Assembly: GCA_001683735.1 (NCBI GenBank)
Contig: LUGG01000022.1
Span: 930,001 to 994,000, forward strand
Reading direction: 5' to 3'
Length of the DNA: 64,000 nucleotides
From: Grifola frondosa
Taxonomy: Eukaryota > Basidiomycota > Agaricomycetes > Polyporales > Grifolaceae
A program made the translations under genes and the position numbers. The stretch's first letter is position 1. Every line of letters starts with the position of its first letter. This document shows positions 13,000 to 25,240 of this stretch, piece after piece. The notes below the pieces were generated by a model. It worked only from the letters and a program-made list of their open reading frames with translations. It was not told where the DNA came from and did no database searches.

Positions 13000-14895
13000 G
13001 CACCCTCGAGGACAACGTCACCGCGCTTACATCTCTTCGCTTTCATGAATCATGATCTGATTGATGCTGTGATATTTCCGGTGGCACAGTTCCATACAAA
13101 ACGCAATCAAATTACATGAAAGAGCTCACCTCAGCACCGCCTTCAAGCACTGGCGATAATGCTCACTTATGACGCCAGTGTATCCCCGCTGAGTCCCCGA
13201 CCACGCGAAGCAACATTTGAAGGTTCGCCATGAGTAGTTAAGATAAGGAGACTGCAATGATATATCACTTCCGAAAAAAATATCCACCAATCATGTTAGA
13301 CATCAGACAACGAGGAGAACAGCCTGACCGGTCCGAACATGATACAACAGCACGGACTCAAGGCGAGCAAACGATGTTTGTAAATAGACAACCCACGGTC
13401 GAACGAGTGGCTGTGTATCAACCACGGTAAGTTAGTTACTTGCCAGATGAGATAGGGATAGAACCAGTGGCGACCGCGATCGAGGATGCACATTAGCCAA
13501 CGCAGAACTATCCGTCGAGCGATGTTCTGCGTCCACGGCGGAGTGCAGCGATGCTCCGCCGTCACGCAACAACATTTATACCAGCGAAGTTCAACTCTGC
13601 ATCATTGTTGTACCGAACGTCGTAGAAGAAGACGGACTTCAGCCACCCGAATACGTGCATCTGGAAAATACAGTCGCCCGCAATCGAACGTCATCATTAA
13701 TGTGCTGGCGGCCAGAAGTGAGGACCCGTCACGGTCGCTCGCAGGAACGCGCGGAAGATGTAAAGCGCCTGCGTCGTCCCATACAAACACAGTTCCATCT
13801 GACCGTAAAATTTCAAGGCACAGGTGCCTCCTCGGAGAAATCATTCGCGCTGGCCGAGATCTCTGAGAAGTCCGAAGGCAGTGCGGGGAAGAGGGTAGCA
13901 TGATCTGAGCTTGCCGCGAACACTTTACATGGCCTTTCGGATTTTTCATACATAGCTTTGATCATTCGGGTTGGAACAGCAATTACGAGGGACATCTGTG
14001 TACGACTGGGCCTAGAGTTTAGCCAGTGCTGCAGGATTGGTCAGGATGCAGCGACCGTTCTCGGGGACCGCGTGATTCACTCACATCGCACGATACGGCT
14101 ACCCTAGTAAAGGCATTGCAGTGCTGAATATAGCAGCGTTACAATCTGCAGTTCCGCGTCGGCAGGCCAGCTACTAGCCAGCGCAGATTGGGTAGTTGCG
14201 AGATATTGCACAAAGAAGTGGAAATGATGAGAACAACGCGAGCGCGCACGCACCCTACACGGTCTGCCAAATATATGGTGACAACTGGAGCAGATGAATG
14301 TGATCAGGTGGACTGTGAGATGGCATTGATGAGAGCATGGGGTACAATAACATAGACCTTGATCGGAGGCTGACTTGTGAACTGCAAGATCGCATATGTT
14401 GAGAGAACGCACGAGGAGGACCGCAGATTCACCTAGCACGAAGAGTGCAGCCAAAGCCAAGTAAAGACGAAGGGAGCTTGCAGGTAGCGCAGTAGTAGAC
14501 ATACGTCTTCTGCTCGTTCACAGCGTGCATTTCAGTTGTCTGGTATTATCTGGTATGCCACATGCAATACATCAGCAGGCTTGCGCATGAGAGGAATGAC
14601 GTACGGAAGCAACACAAGCTCTAACGCCAGAAGAAGCGGAGAGGAAAGTGGACAACGAAGGGGTGTGTAGGAGACATTGAGAACGATACACAACGAGGAA
14701 GCGGTCAGATGGCAGGATGGGAGGATGGGACGGGGTAGAAGGGGTTGATGGCGGGGGAAATAGAATAAGTATCCATAGGCAGAAGGCCCGGTATCGGGAA
14801 TATGGGAGCCTACTGGCGGGTCATAAGAGACTGAGAGTCACGACGAAGGCGACGCTCACGTTGAGTCAAGCTTGGCCCACTCAGGAGAATTCCGG
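13000..14895. repeat. Spacer A, copy 2
   Basis: Diverged copy of the sequence separating the two genes of each unit. It matches 3560-5520 in order, with small deletions (for example near 13280-13420). Short frames at 13486-13866 plus and 13602-13949 minus correspond to the two-strand open region of other copies; no protein family is recognised. Confidence 0.6.
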
Positions 14896-14898
14896 CCA

Positions 14899-16280
14899 GT
14901 GTTCGTCGCCAGCATGGAGCCTCTGTCATCCGCAAGATCCATCGACTACCACGACTCCTTGGGCAAGCGACGCACGCGTCTGCACGAACTGTCGGAAGGG
15001 ACTGAACAGGTATGGAGGAGAGGTCGGTCGCTGCTAGTAGCCACGCCCAGCGCTGTCCAGCGTCGAGTCAGTGGCAGTCCGCTTATCGCCGAGTAACACT
15101 CTTGTTCACCGCTTCCATTCGCACTCAGACGACTCTCACGTCTGGAAGGATAAGCATCCTCACTCAACATTCACTCCTCCGGCTGACCGCCACCTTGTCG
15201 TCGTCACCATCGCCCAGGTCCGAGCGCACATTCTCTACGCCGTCCAGTCCCCAAACCAAGCTTAGAGTGGACAGCGAAGAACATCATGTGAAAAATAGCA
15301 AGTACGTATGATCAGGACAGTCCAAGGGGAGTCTCTGCTAGTCTCTGCCGGTGAGTCGGAGATGGCGATCTCTGCGGCTGCGATCTATCTAACGCGCTCC
15401 ACGTGCCATACGCGACATTCTGGTAGTTGACTTTGGTTTATGTCTTGCTATATGCATCTCTGCCGCACGGTCCTCGAAAGCTCACTGGCCCCCTGCTCCC
15501 ACCCCCACAACCTATTGAGACCACTTTTGCCACACCACGCGCCTACTTCAAGCCTATCATCCTGCTCGGGAACGTCTCTACCAATATTTCCATGAGCGGC
15601 AAACGGAGGACTATGGCCATCCCAGTTAACCTCGTCGTCCTTGGAGTCTTCTCTATGTACTTGAGCTGCGCTCATCGGTGCAATCATCGTGTTCACGCGC
15701 GTAAGCACCTTTCCTGCATACTTCTCGCGAGGGGCTGACGGGCGCTGCAGAGTACGCCAGCTCGGCGATCTCGGGCGGCGGTGTATCATACCCGGACGCA
15801 CAGCGTCCGAGTCATAGTGTAGATCTTTATTTTTTGAGGGTTCTCTCATGAGAAACTTCAACCTCTCTTGATCCTCAGTTCTTTTGTTTTCCTCGCATGT
15901 CGCGGTTCTGCAAGTCGTCAACGTCCATCGCACACCTCTCATTCGTACGTCTTGAAACATCCCAGCGTGTTCCAGACGTCCTACGTTATGTACCCTGCTT
16001 TCGCTCCCCATGTATAACATCCTCTTATGTATACCAGCACTGTGTATCCACGACTGCTTTGGCTGCTGCCCGCTCTCTATTTCCTGAGTTTACAGTCAGC
16101 ATTTGCACGAGATGCTGACCTATACGATGTACTTCTAGTGTTCCTACGCATCCTATTACGACGGCCTAGCCAGTATCGTAGAGTCCATGGATGACGACAG
16201 GGTCTGTTTGCAATGTCCCTCATCTGGAGTTTGAGAGTAAGTGGCACGATAGTAACATACATACATGTCCCCACGCACAC
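14899..16280 (+). pseudogene. Zn2Cys6 transcription factor, unit 2 (5' part only)
   Basis: The initiator codon of the other copies is GTG here (14899), with the next ATG at 14914. A zinc-cluster half (VCTNCRKG) follows near 14970-15000. Homology to unit 1 and unit 4 continues through the middle segment to about 16280 and then stops, before the fungal TF domain. The following bases belong to an unrelated minus-strand gene, so the truncation preceded or is independent of the LINE insertion 100 bp further on. Confidence 0.65.
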
Positions 16281-16370
16281 CTTTTATGTTACCAAAAAAT
16301 CGCGTTCACTTTCTCTGGCTCCCTATTATAGACGGCAATCAACAACGAGCTCCTGCCATTCGCAAGGCAT

Positions 16371-16382
16371 AACCTTGTAGCT
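16371..16382 (+). repeat. Target-site duplication, left of LINE
   Basis: AACCTTGTAGCT, identical to 23300-23311 immediately after the poly(A) run. It fixes the LINE limits as 16383-23299. Confidence 0.85.
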
Positions 16383-16561
16383 GGGCTCCTCTTTGCTTCT
16401 TACCACCACCTTAAGGCAACTTTCCCATGCCTACTGCCCATAGGAGCGGGCAGCAGGGTGCGGCCAAAATACACTTTACACCATCAAAACATACTCTAGC
16501 CGAGTGCTGCGTACCAATAGAACACCTCACAGCTCGCTAGAAGTCCCCTAAGATCCCATCA

Positions 16562-18654
16562 ATGGCCCCGAGCCCAACTCCTGGGCTGACCCGAGAGGAC
16601 GGCCCACTTAGACGCGCAAGCCAGCGCATAGCACCGATGACGGCAGAAACCTCCACGAGCAAGCTAGATCTATTCAAGAAGACCAAATCTAAGATAGATA
16701 GCATCGAAAAAGCGACCGCTCTCCTAGAGAAGTATCAACTGATCGCACCGGGTGACCCGCCTTCACACAACGCCCTAGTCACCGGGTTGCTTCACTTCGC
16801 AGCGTCCGGCCCGGGAGGCATATTAGCGATGGAAGGATTAATGGCGTTCGCACATTATGCGGAGGCAGTCCAATATGAGCAGGTGAGTAACAAGCTAACG
16901 GAGGCGACGATGAAGAAACTAGCGCCGGCGTGGGAGGCCCTTGAGGCGACGAGGGAAGACCTTCAGGCACAAGCAGAGTCAACACACGAGCTAGTATCCA
17001 AGATCCAAGAAACGCTCGGGCAGGCCCAAGACTGCTGCAAGGCTGCATCGGAAGGCACGGACAGGATCGTCGCAGCAGCTTCAGCGCCGCAGACTGGTGA
17101 GTCCCCCTCCTCCGCCAGACCACTAACCTATGCAGCAGCAGTGCAACACGCGCTCCCCACCACGCACGCCTCGGCAATCGACAGGGAAGAAACAAGGGCC
17201 CGCCAAATTCTGATAGACGGGACGGGACTGGTCAGCGAGGATGGCACCAGGCTCTCCGAGAATGTCTTAGTCGCGAAAGCAGAGGCAGCTCTACAGCTGA
17301 TGCGAGAAGACGAGATAGAAGTGCCGGCCACGTTGAAGTTCACCTCGGCGTCGTGCCTCCGTAACGGAGGCGTCATCTACGAAGTCGCCAAAGCGGACGA
17401 CGCACTCTGGCTCAGAAGAGACGAAGTCCAGAGGGCCTTCCTGGACAGCTTCGGAGGCCAAGCAGTCATCCGAACGAGGGCATACAACGTGATCGCCGAA
17501 TACCTACCAATAGCATTCGACCCGGCCAGCGCCGCCCACCTTGAAGACGCCGAGCAGTTCAGCGGACTAGAACAGGGCGCAATCAAACAGGCCAGGTGGA
17601 TCAAACCCCCGGGAAGGCGAACCGACAACCAACGCTACGCACACGCAATCATCACGCTAGGAACCGCTGAAAGCGCCAACGCTGCCATCAGACTAGTGTT
17701 GCTGCAGCTAAGTCAGGGCTAAATGATATATGACTCATAACTTGTGCAGTTTTTCAGATATCACAGCGCTCTTACACTCATTTTGTAGCTTATATATAGC
17801 CGCATAATCTTGCCACATATCAGAATGTTATACCTTGTATTGATGGAGATATGGCCAAAAAGCCGATTGCAAAGTCCGACTTTGTAGTCAGCTTTTTTAT
17901 CAATGTAACTGAAATTGAAATCCATTCAAGATCATTATGCAAATGGTGGTGTTACATTCAAATACATATACATCTTATCTATTAATTTTAATTAAGATCA
18001 TGTCATTATCTGTAAAACTCATGTCAGAATATCTAAAAAGCTGAAACAGGTGTGACTAAGCCATGGCAACACTACATCAGACGGGGGATGGTTATACACG
18101 GTAAGAAAGTAACGGCGAGAAAAAGCTTACCAGAACCGCGCAGATGCCTGAAGTGCCAACAACACGGAGTCTCCCACTTAGCGGCGCAATGCAAATCGAT
18201 ACACGAAACATGCGGCACCTGTGCGAAGATCGACCACTCAATGGCTCAATGCCCGGAAACGGACCCCGTTCACTACCGCTGCAGCAACTGCATGACGTCC
18301 GGCCACGCAGCCTGGGATAGAGACTGCCCGGTCTTTATTGAACACAGGAGGAGGCTCCTGGCGCGCCAGCCCGACAGCACGTACAGATTCTTCCCTACTG
18401 CCGACCCATCCACCTGGGAACAGACCCAAGCAGTCCCCCCCGCACTCAGCGACCGAGGACGGCACCGCGGCCACACCCTATGCAAGAGGATGAACCTTAC
18501 CGCCACCAAGACTACGACGATGACGGCTACAGGCAAGTATCGCGCAACAAAGGTAAAGGCCCGCAACGCCAATAACTATGCATCAATCCACCCTCCCTTT
18601 CACTGCCCGGACAACCCGCAGCCCGGCCCCTCGAGGCCCCGCCTGGAGTTATGA
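16562..18654 (+). pseudogene. LINE ORF1 (gag-like, CCHC zinc knuckles), interrupted by a MITE
   Basis: RNA-binding ORF1 protein of the LINE. It starts at MAPSPTPGLTRE and is open to 17722, where the frame has entered inserted DNA. Removing the insert plus one target duplication joins IR at 17686-17693 to RGMVIHGKKVTARK at 18083 in frame, giving about 570 residues. The N-terminal half has helical and coiled-coil-like stretches; the C-terminal part has zinc knuckles (CLKCQQHGVSHLAAQC, CGTCAKIDHSMAQC and CSNCMTSGHAAWDRDC at about 18145-18330). It overlaps the region before ORF2. As it stands, ORF1 would be read as two pieces. Confidence 0.85.
17694..18074. mobile_element. hAT-type MITE in LINE ORF1, 381 bp
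   Basis: AT-rich insert with imperfect 22-bp terminal inverted repeats beginning TAGTGTTGC and ending GCAACACTA. It is flanked by the 8-bp duplication CATCAGAC (17686-17693 and 18075-18082). Eight-bp duplications and TAGTGTTG-like ends are typical of the hAT superfamily. It has no coding capacity. Its removal restores the ORF1 frame exactly. Confidence 0.9.
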
Positions 18655-18691
18655 TCAGTTCTCCGGCAGTCCCCTTTCCTCTCTCCCCAAC

Positions 18692-21600
18692 ATGCCTGAA
18701 CGACCGAACCGCCCTATGCATCTGAGAATCTGGCAGCAGAATCTCAACAAATCGCTTGACGCCCAACTCGACCTTCTGCACGCAGCTAACCCTGACAATT
18801 ACGACCTTCTCCTCCTACAAGAACCCTACCTAGATCACCTTAACCTCACTCGAGCCAACCACCATTGGACCGTAGTCTACCCTTCACGACATCACGACGA
18901 CGATACCCGCTCCCGCTCAGTCATCCTGGTCAGCTGCAAGATCTCTACCGGAGCTTGGGTCCCAATCTCCATTCCATCACCAGACCTCACCGCAATTACC
19001 ATACTAACTAATTCAGACCCAGTACATATATTTAACGCCTACATCGAGGGAGACAAGGACCGCGCGTTGCATGCCCTGTCCCGGGCGACGCAGAGGCTGA
19101 CGCCTGACGTACAAGAAGGTCGCGTCATCTGGGCAGGCGACTTTAACAGAACCACACCCCTCTGGGACGCGGAATCCAACAACCACCTCTTTACATCAGA
19201 GAACCTCGACAGGGCTCAGGTGCTGCTTAACATGGTAGCGGAGTATGGCCTCGAGATGGTCCTGCCGCAGGGAATACCGACACTCGAGGCGGTGCGCACA
19301 AAGAACCTGACACGGCCAGACAACGTTTTCTGCTCGGACTCCATCACTAACGCAATTATTTCTTGTAGCACGGCACCGGAACTGAGACCAACCAAGACGG
19401 ACCACATGCCTATTCACACCACAATCGACCTCACCATTGAAGCGCAGCAGAACTCCCCAAACGCAACTTCAGAGACGTGGACTGGGACGAATTCCAAACC
19501 ACTCTGGCAGAGAACTCGCGGGCCGCCCCACTCCGGAGACCATCACGACTGAAGAGGACTTTGACAACACCCTCTCTGCACTCATGGAATCTCTCCACGT
19601 CGCAATCGAACGTCACGTCCCAGTCTCTCACCCGGTCCCCTTCGCGAAACGATGGTGGACGAAGGAGCTAGGAGCCATGCGGCAGAAGGTACAGCAGCTC
19701 GGACGAACCGCGTACAAACATCGGGCGGTTCCCTTCCACCCCGCTCAGTGCGAATACAGAACAGCGCGCAACAGATACGCGGACCAAATTCGGGCGGCCA
19801 AAAAGGAGCACTGGGAGGCCTGGCTAGACGAGGCAGATAAATACACGGTATGGAAGTCAACCGTTTCGTCAAAGGAGGCCCGACGGACGGAGGTCGACTG
19901 CGAGTCCCCCCCTAAAGAACACCGGCGGTCCCGGCATGTGCACATCCAACGAGGACAAAAGCAAGCTCCTATACACACCTTCTTCCCGCCACCAGGCCCT
20001 CCACAACCACAACGACCCAATCATGCATACCCGGAACCAGCGTTCACGCTCCGGCCAATCACGACAGCAGATAGAAGAGACAATCCACAAACTCAAGCAG
20101 TACAAAGCCCCTGGGCCAGACGGTATCCCCAATGAAGTCTACAAACACTGCGCTGACCTCCTTGTCCCCATTCTAGGACGCTTGTTCAGAGCCTCGTTCG
20201 AACTCAAGATCTACCCTGACGAATGGAAGACCTCAAACACTGTCGTTTTGCGCAAACCCGACCGCCCGCACTACGATGTAGCGAAGGCATACCGCCCAAT
20301 AGCGCTCATTAACTGCATCGCCAAGATCCTGTCTGCCTGCGTCACAAGCGTATTAGTCTACGAGGCGGAAAAGCACTCACTGCTAGCGGACCACCACTAC
20401 GGTGGGCGCCCTGGGCGCACCACCACAGACTCCCTTCATCTGATCACGAAGACGGTGAAAGACGCCTGGAGGTCTGGCAAAGTAGCCTCCATCCTATTCC
20501 TCGATATCAAGGCCGCCTTCCCGAGCGCGGACCCGGAATGCCTCTTCCACGATATGAGGATGCGCGGCGTCCCCGAGCAGCTGACAGACTGGCTACGCGA
20601 GAAGCTCCGGGGCGCAGAACCAAGCTGATGTTCGACGATTACGCCTCAGAGGCTTTCGAGATTCACAGCGGAATTGACCAAGGATGCCCCCTCTCCGTGA
20701 TACTATACCAGTTCTACAACTCGGACCTCGTGAGCAGTGCCCGTCTCAAGAAGGGCGAACTCGCAGTCGGCACCATGGACGATGTAGCAGTTATCGCCAC
20801 CGGCAAGACCTTCACCGAGACTCACAACAAGCTAAGTAGTTTCATGACTCGTAGCCAAGGAGCACTGACCTGGTCCGAGACGCATAACTCGGAGTTCTCT
20901 TTCGAAAAACTAGGACTTCTCAACTGTAGCTGCAAGCTCAAAGATCTCGGCCCAACGCTGAAGCTCAACGACTCGTCCGTACAACCCTCACAGCATCACA
21001 AGTTCCTAGGCGTTCTGCTCGACCACAAGCTCCGCTTTCACGAACACGTAGCCTACGCTCTGGCGAAAGGCACCACCTGGGTAGCACAGTTCCGACGCCT
21101 CGCGAAATCGCGCTACGACTCACTTTCGGGCTGGTCAAGAGGCTCTATTTGGCGGTCGCGGTGCCCAGCATGCTCTACGCAGCGGACGTCTTCCTTACAC
21201 CAGTGCGAATGCTCCCAGGGCAAGAGGCTACATGGCTCTGTCGGCGCAATCAAACGGCTCGAGAGAGTACAGAGACAAGCACTCCTCATCATGACGGGCG
21301 CCATGCGAACCACCGCGACAGACATCATGTGCGGCACGCGAACCTCCTCCCATTCACGCTCCTAGTCGACAAGATCTGCCACCGAGCCATCACACGGTCT
21401 GCACCCTCCCGAAGACACACCCGCTCCACCGACATGTACGCTGGGCTGGCAGGAAGTTCGTCGCCGACCACCGCTCGGCACTTACGGAACTGGTCTTCGC
21501 ATACAATATACATATCGAGGCTACTGAAACCATCTTACCTATTAGATTCCACCCCCGCTGGAAACCGCCACACAGCATCGACATCGCCACGGACAAGGAA

Positions 21601-22614
21601 GAAGCAACCCGCGACGAGGGAGACTGGTGCCGCCGCCCCGGCATACGAGTATACTCGGACGGATCAGACGTAGATGGCGGAGTTGGAGCAGCCGCAGTGC
21701 TCTTCAAGCCAGGCAACCCAGGATACAAAGTGCTCCGTTTCCACCTGGGATCCTCCGACGACCACTCCGTCTACGAAGCTGAAGTTGTAGGGCTCCTCCT
21801 CGGGACAGAGCTCCTGAAGACAGAACGATCACTCGAAGGTGCATCCATCGCCGCGGACAACAAGTCCTCGATCCAGGCCACCAAACTTCGTCGACCAGCC
21901 CCTGCTCATTACCTACTCGACAGCCTTCACAAGCACCTGCGCGCACTCGGCAGGAAACACCACGAAGCGAAAGTCACTATCCGCTGGGTTCCCGGCCATA
22001 TGGACTTAGAAGGTAACGAAACCGCTGACCTCGAAGCGAAACGCGCAGCAAGAGGAGATTCCAGCCCCATAGAAGATCTCCCCGACATCCTGCGTGACGG
22101 CCTCCCGCGCAGTGCCACGAAGATGAGACAGGTCTTCCTTACAGACCTCCAGGGCAAAGCTAAGACCACCTGGAACTCCTCGCTGCCCAATCTTTCGCCC
22201 GCCTCGACAAGGGACTCCCCTCCAGGAAATATGAAAAACTCATTGGAAAAGATGCCAAGACGGCAAGCAAACATTCTCTTTCAACTTCGCACTGAACACG
22301 TCCCCCTACAGAAGCACTTACACCGCATACGGAGAGCAGAAAGCCCAATATGCCCGGCATGCCACGCGGCACCGGAGACGGTCCACCATTTCCTACTTAC
22401 CTGCCCGGCGCACGCGCACCACCGCTGGGCACACCTCGACCGGGCATTAGGCCACGCAGGACGATCTCTCAGCTGCCTACTCAACACGTCAACGGCTATG
22501 AAGCCCCTCTTCAGTTTCATCAATGCCACAGGAAGACTGTCCGAGACATTCGGGAATGCCACGGCAGGCAAGCGCACCAACAGACAGACCACACAGAGAA
22601 GTGCCCACCACTGA
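18692..22614 (+). pseudogene. LINE ORF2: AP endonuclease, reverse transcriptase, RNase H (frameshifted)
   Basis: Polyprotein that nicks target DNA and reverse transcribes. Endonuclease (about 18720-19440): LRIWQQNLNKS, LLLQEPYL, WAGDFN and TKTDHMPI. Reverse transcriptase (about 20095-21140): KAPGPDGIPNEVYK, KAYRPIALIN, FLDIKAAFPSA, GIDQGCPLS and the catalytic pair in TMDDVAVIA, where a phenylalanine or tyrosine is usual two residues earlier. RNase H (about 21655-22070): YSDGSDVDGGVGAA, YEAEVVGLL, AADNKSS and WVPGHMDLEGNETAD. A CPACH...HHFLLTC zinc motif follows near 22350-22400. The frame changes near 19480, 19870, 19970, 20060, 20620, 21120 and 21220-21350, so the gene is dead. The stop is at 22612-22614. 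An upstream in-frame ATG exists at 18578, overlapping ORF1; 18692 is the start just before the endonuclease. Confidence 0.88.
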
Positions 22615-23277
22615 TCATCTAAGTACCTACTGACTCCGACCGACAGAACGCAATGCAACATGCCACGAAGCTACCGTACATGCCGGTCCCTTTCTCCGCT
22701 TTCCTGTTTTCTGCTACGTATATTTTCTTCAGGCTTTGCCTCAGCCCCAGGGTCCGGGGGATTTCTGTTGGCCGGCGGGGGACCGCCGATGCTGCCATGC
22801 CTACCCGTGGCAAGTGGCAAAATGCCCAGGGCGACACTCGCACCTAAAGCACGGAAGGTTTTAACCCGGATCCTAGCGTTCAATCCATCAGCAAAACTCG
22901 AACTTTCCTTGCCACTCTTTGGGCTCTTATCGGCTCTTTTTCTTCTTATCAACGTGAAAAATTGCCTTTTTTGGGCATTTAAAAAGTAAAAAAAGGAGCG
23001 AGCCCTCCTTTTTTTGCTTTTTCTTCTTAATAAGTATTTTAAATAGCAAAAAGTAACTAAAAGTACAATAAAGGAAAGTTCGAGTTTTGCTGATGTCGCC
23101 AGGGGCTCGCCTTACCTTTTACTTTACTGATACCTTACATTACCCTCACAGAGCTCCACTCCCCTCGGGGATATGAATAGCCTTACAATTTACGATTGCA
23201 CATTACATACGAAGTAGCTACAAGCATGTATTGTCTACCATAGGGCGCTGCCCTCACGGACAATAAACGAGGAGCCC
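22615..23277 (+). other. LINE 3' untranslated region
   Basis: Non-coding sequence after the ORF2 stop. It includes the inverted-repeat segment 22887-23094 and the AATAAA hexamer at 23262-23267, 11 bases before the poly(A) run that starts at 23278. Confidence 0.7.
22887..23094. repeat. 208-bp segment with perfect 24-bp inverted ends
   Basis: Bases 22887-22910 and 23071-23094 are perfect reverse complements (24 of 24; outermost bases ATCAGCAAAAC). The inside is A/T-rich with runs such as TTTTTTTGC and smaller complementary blocks. It could be a small nested element or a stable hairpin of the LINE 3' region. No target duplication is visible at the borders, so element status is uncertain. Confidence 0.55.
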
Positions 23278-23299
23278 AAAAAAAAAAAAAAAAAAAAAA

Positions 23300-23311
23300 A
23301 ACCTTGTAGCT
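23300..23311 (+). repeat. Target-site duplication, right of LINE
   Basis: AACCTTGTAGCT directly after the poly(A), matching 16371-16382. The first A is shared with the A run, so the exact border has an uncertainty of a base or two. Confidence 0.8.
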
Positions 23312-23449
23312 CGGCACATCATGAACGAAATCTCCCGTTGGATCCTCGAATGCGGGGCGCAATTTTCCATGGTCAACGTAGTCCGCGTCTTCGCGCGGCT
23401 TGGGTGCTGGGAATACCGTCCCAAGTTCGCAACCGCCCAACACACGCAC

Positions 23450-23884
23450 GGAGGCCGGAACGAACTATGATCTTAGTGCTCAGAGCTGTCGCGCGCTACG
23501 AGACAGTAGCTGGGTGAGACCTTCGTTTGATGCGCGTACAGTAGTGTCGCGAATGTTGATGCTTGTTCTATCTATTTCCTTCGCGGTCCGGGATGGCGAA
23601 TGTATTGTTGGTGATCATCAATACAGAGCTATATGCCTGTAACAAAGGTCTTCGCCGGTTATCTCTGCTGTAATTCACAACCAGAACGCCTTAGTCACAT
23701 CCTTGCTCATAAATAGTACTTCAGACAGCGCGACGCTCTGGATTTGCGCACATGAAAGCAATCAACAGCGACACCCGACGCACTCTAATTCCTGCATATG
23801 TCCTCCTTCAGGTCAGCATCAGCCAATACGAGGTATTGGTGAGAACGCAATGCCACACAAACCGAAAGAAAACGTCTTGATAGC
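23450..23884. other. No gene seen; right part resembles spacer B
   Basis: No convincing coding frame. From about 23740 the sequence resembles the DNA lying just beyond the 3' end of the DUF6533 genes in the other units, so this is the flank of the DUF6533 fragment that follows. Confidence 0.4.
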
Positions 23885-24173
23885 CTACTCCATGACTCTA
23901 GATGGACCGGCTTCGGCTTCAGTGGACCCACGAATACTGATCTGGCCTGGCATCATTTCCACGTCACGGTCCAGCACGTCCTCGTGCTTGCACTCTCCAC
24001 CGCCTCCCTGCTCGTCCAAGGAACCGAAATCGATCGCAGTGGATGAGAATTCGTGCTCCAGAGGGGCGCCTAGGGGTCCCACGAAAGCCACCAATTGGGT
24101 AGAGCCGACAAATGGCCGGCGACTTACATCTTCGGTGTGGCACTGGGATGGCTCGACGTCGCGAAGATTGAGC
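23885..24173 (-). pseudogene. DUF6533 C-terminal tail fragment
   Basis: Matches only the last exon of the DUF6533 genes, from LNLRDVEPSQ through the conserved GAPLEHEFS and the DEQGGGGE acidic stretch to a stop at 23885. Homology ends abruptly at 24173; membrane segments and promoter are missing. It is the remnant of an additional module copy located between units 2 and 3. Confidence 0.75.
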
Positions 24174-24183
24174 GTTGCAGACT

Positions 24184-25080
24184 CATCGTTTTCCTAGAAG
24201 TATGAGGGAGAAACAAGGACCGAGCAGTCCCACGCACATCTGCGATTGTCCCTCTCTCCGCCGATCCCATCTATTTGAACCCCTCTACGCTCCTTATATC
24301 TCTGTGACTCCGTGGATACGCATAGCATAGCATCTGCATCACTCCTCCGACCACATCGGATGCTGTGCAACCTACATTCACTCCACTGCACGTGTCAAGG
24401 AAGATGTATGCATGATTGCGCAATCAGGACATGACAGATGTTGAGATGACCCGTCCTGGTGTATGGGAGATAGAAGGCGATGCTCTGCACGAGACGCTAT
24501 GTCATCGCAAGGCAGGACTCTCTGGCCATGCCTTTTAAATGTCTATTGTAGCGCGTCTATGAGATAAAACCTCCAACATCAAACATATGGGCCCATGTAG
24601 TCAGCATACTGAGTGACTCACAATTCGACAAACCAGCCTTGTATTTCTAAACGAGACCATCTTTGACGCACGATTGAAGCGCTTCCTTTATTGCTTTGGA
24701 CACTGAGTGAATACCCTCAGTCATCGTTGTACCAAAAACCTGAAGATATCGCCTGCTAAAATGACGTATTTGCAAAACAGTTTCCTATAGCCCGCCCGGA
24801 GATGAGCGTAGAAATTGGAAAAGGTTGTGCATAGGAAAGAAGGTGTAGAACGTACACTATCTATATGTATACGAACACGACGCTACCATCCGATGTTGAG
24901 TCACATTGTTAACGCCGGGATCCTCGTCAGGCTCAAAGATAGCGGTGAAAAAAAGACAGACATTGACGTGAAGCATTTCTATCGTCATTCGAAGATTCTA
25001 AACAGCGAACCACATGAGAAATTTCTGTGTCACAGGGATTAGCCTCAGCGACGACTGGTTTGGATAGAAGGGCCACTCAC
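24184..25080. other. Unique sequence between modules, no gene called
   Basis: Not repeated elsewhere in the window. Only short frames occur (for example 24815-25042 plus, 75 codons), with no recognisable family. It may include the 3' part of the possible secreted-protein gene starting at 25522, but no convincing exons were found. Confidence 0.35.
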
Positions 25081-25240
25081 CGTCAAAGCCCCGTTGTAAA
25101 GGAATAAGGAGCAAGTGGACGAATCACAGCCGAAAGTACGCATGCGACTTCGAGAAATGATATAAAGATATGGACATGGCCGAGGCATTGTGTGTGCGTA
25201 TAGGCTCGGTGGGTATGAAGATTGGTGGAAATCGAATAAG

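Larger units (their letters stand above)
16383..23299 (+). mobile_element. Tad1-like non-LTR retrotransposon (LINE), 6.9 kb
   Basis: Complete-length but mutated LINE. Order: 5' untranslated region, ORF1 with CCHC knuckles (16562-18654), ORF2 with AP endonuclease, reverse transcriptase, RNase H and a C-terminal zinc motif (18692-22614), 3' untranslated region, AATAAA at 23262 and 22 A residues at 23278-23299. It is bounded by a 12-bp target duplication. Presence of RNase H and fungal host point to the Tad1 group (classification by motif only). Not 5' truncated. It carries a MITE in ORF1 and a 208-bp inverted-repeat segment in the 3' region, and ORF2 has many frameshifts, so it cannot be autonomous now. 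Confidence 0.92.
16326..23449 (-). pseudogene. Unknown gene, last exon split by the LINE
   Basis: On the minus strand a frame starting at MRVLGGCELG (23449) runs to DVPSYK at 23300, where it meets the LINE poly(A). On the far side of the LINE, from 16382 down, the same frame resumes after the target duplication as VMPCEWQELVVDCRL and ends at a stop at 16326-16328. The exact continuation of frame and the duplicated 12 bp show that the LINE landed in this exon. No family is recognised; the visible part is a soluble C-terminal segment. The upstream limit is uncertain, since frames above 23450 are not clearly coding. Confidence 0.55.
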
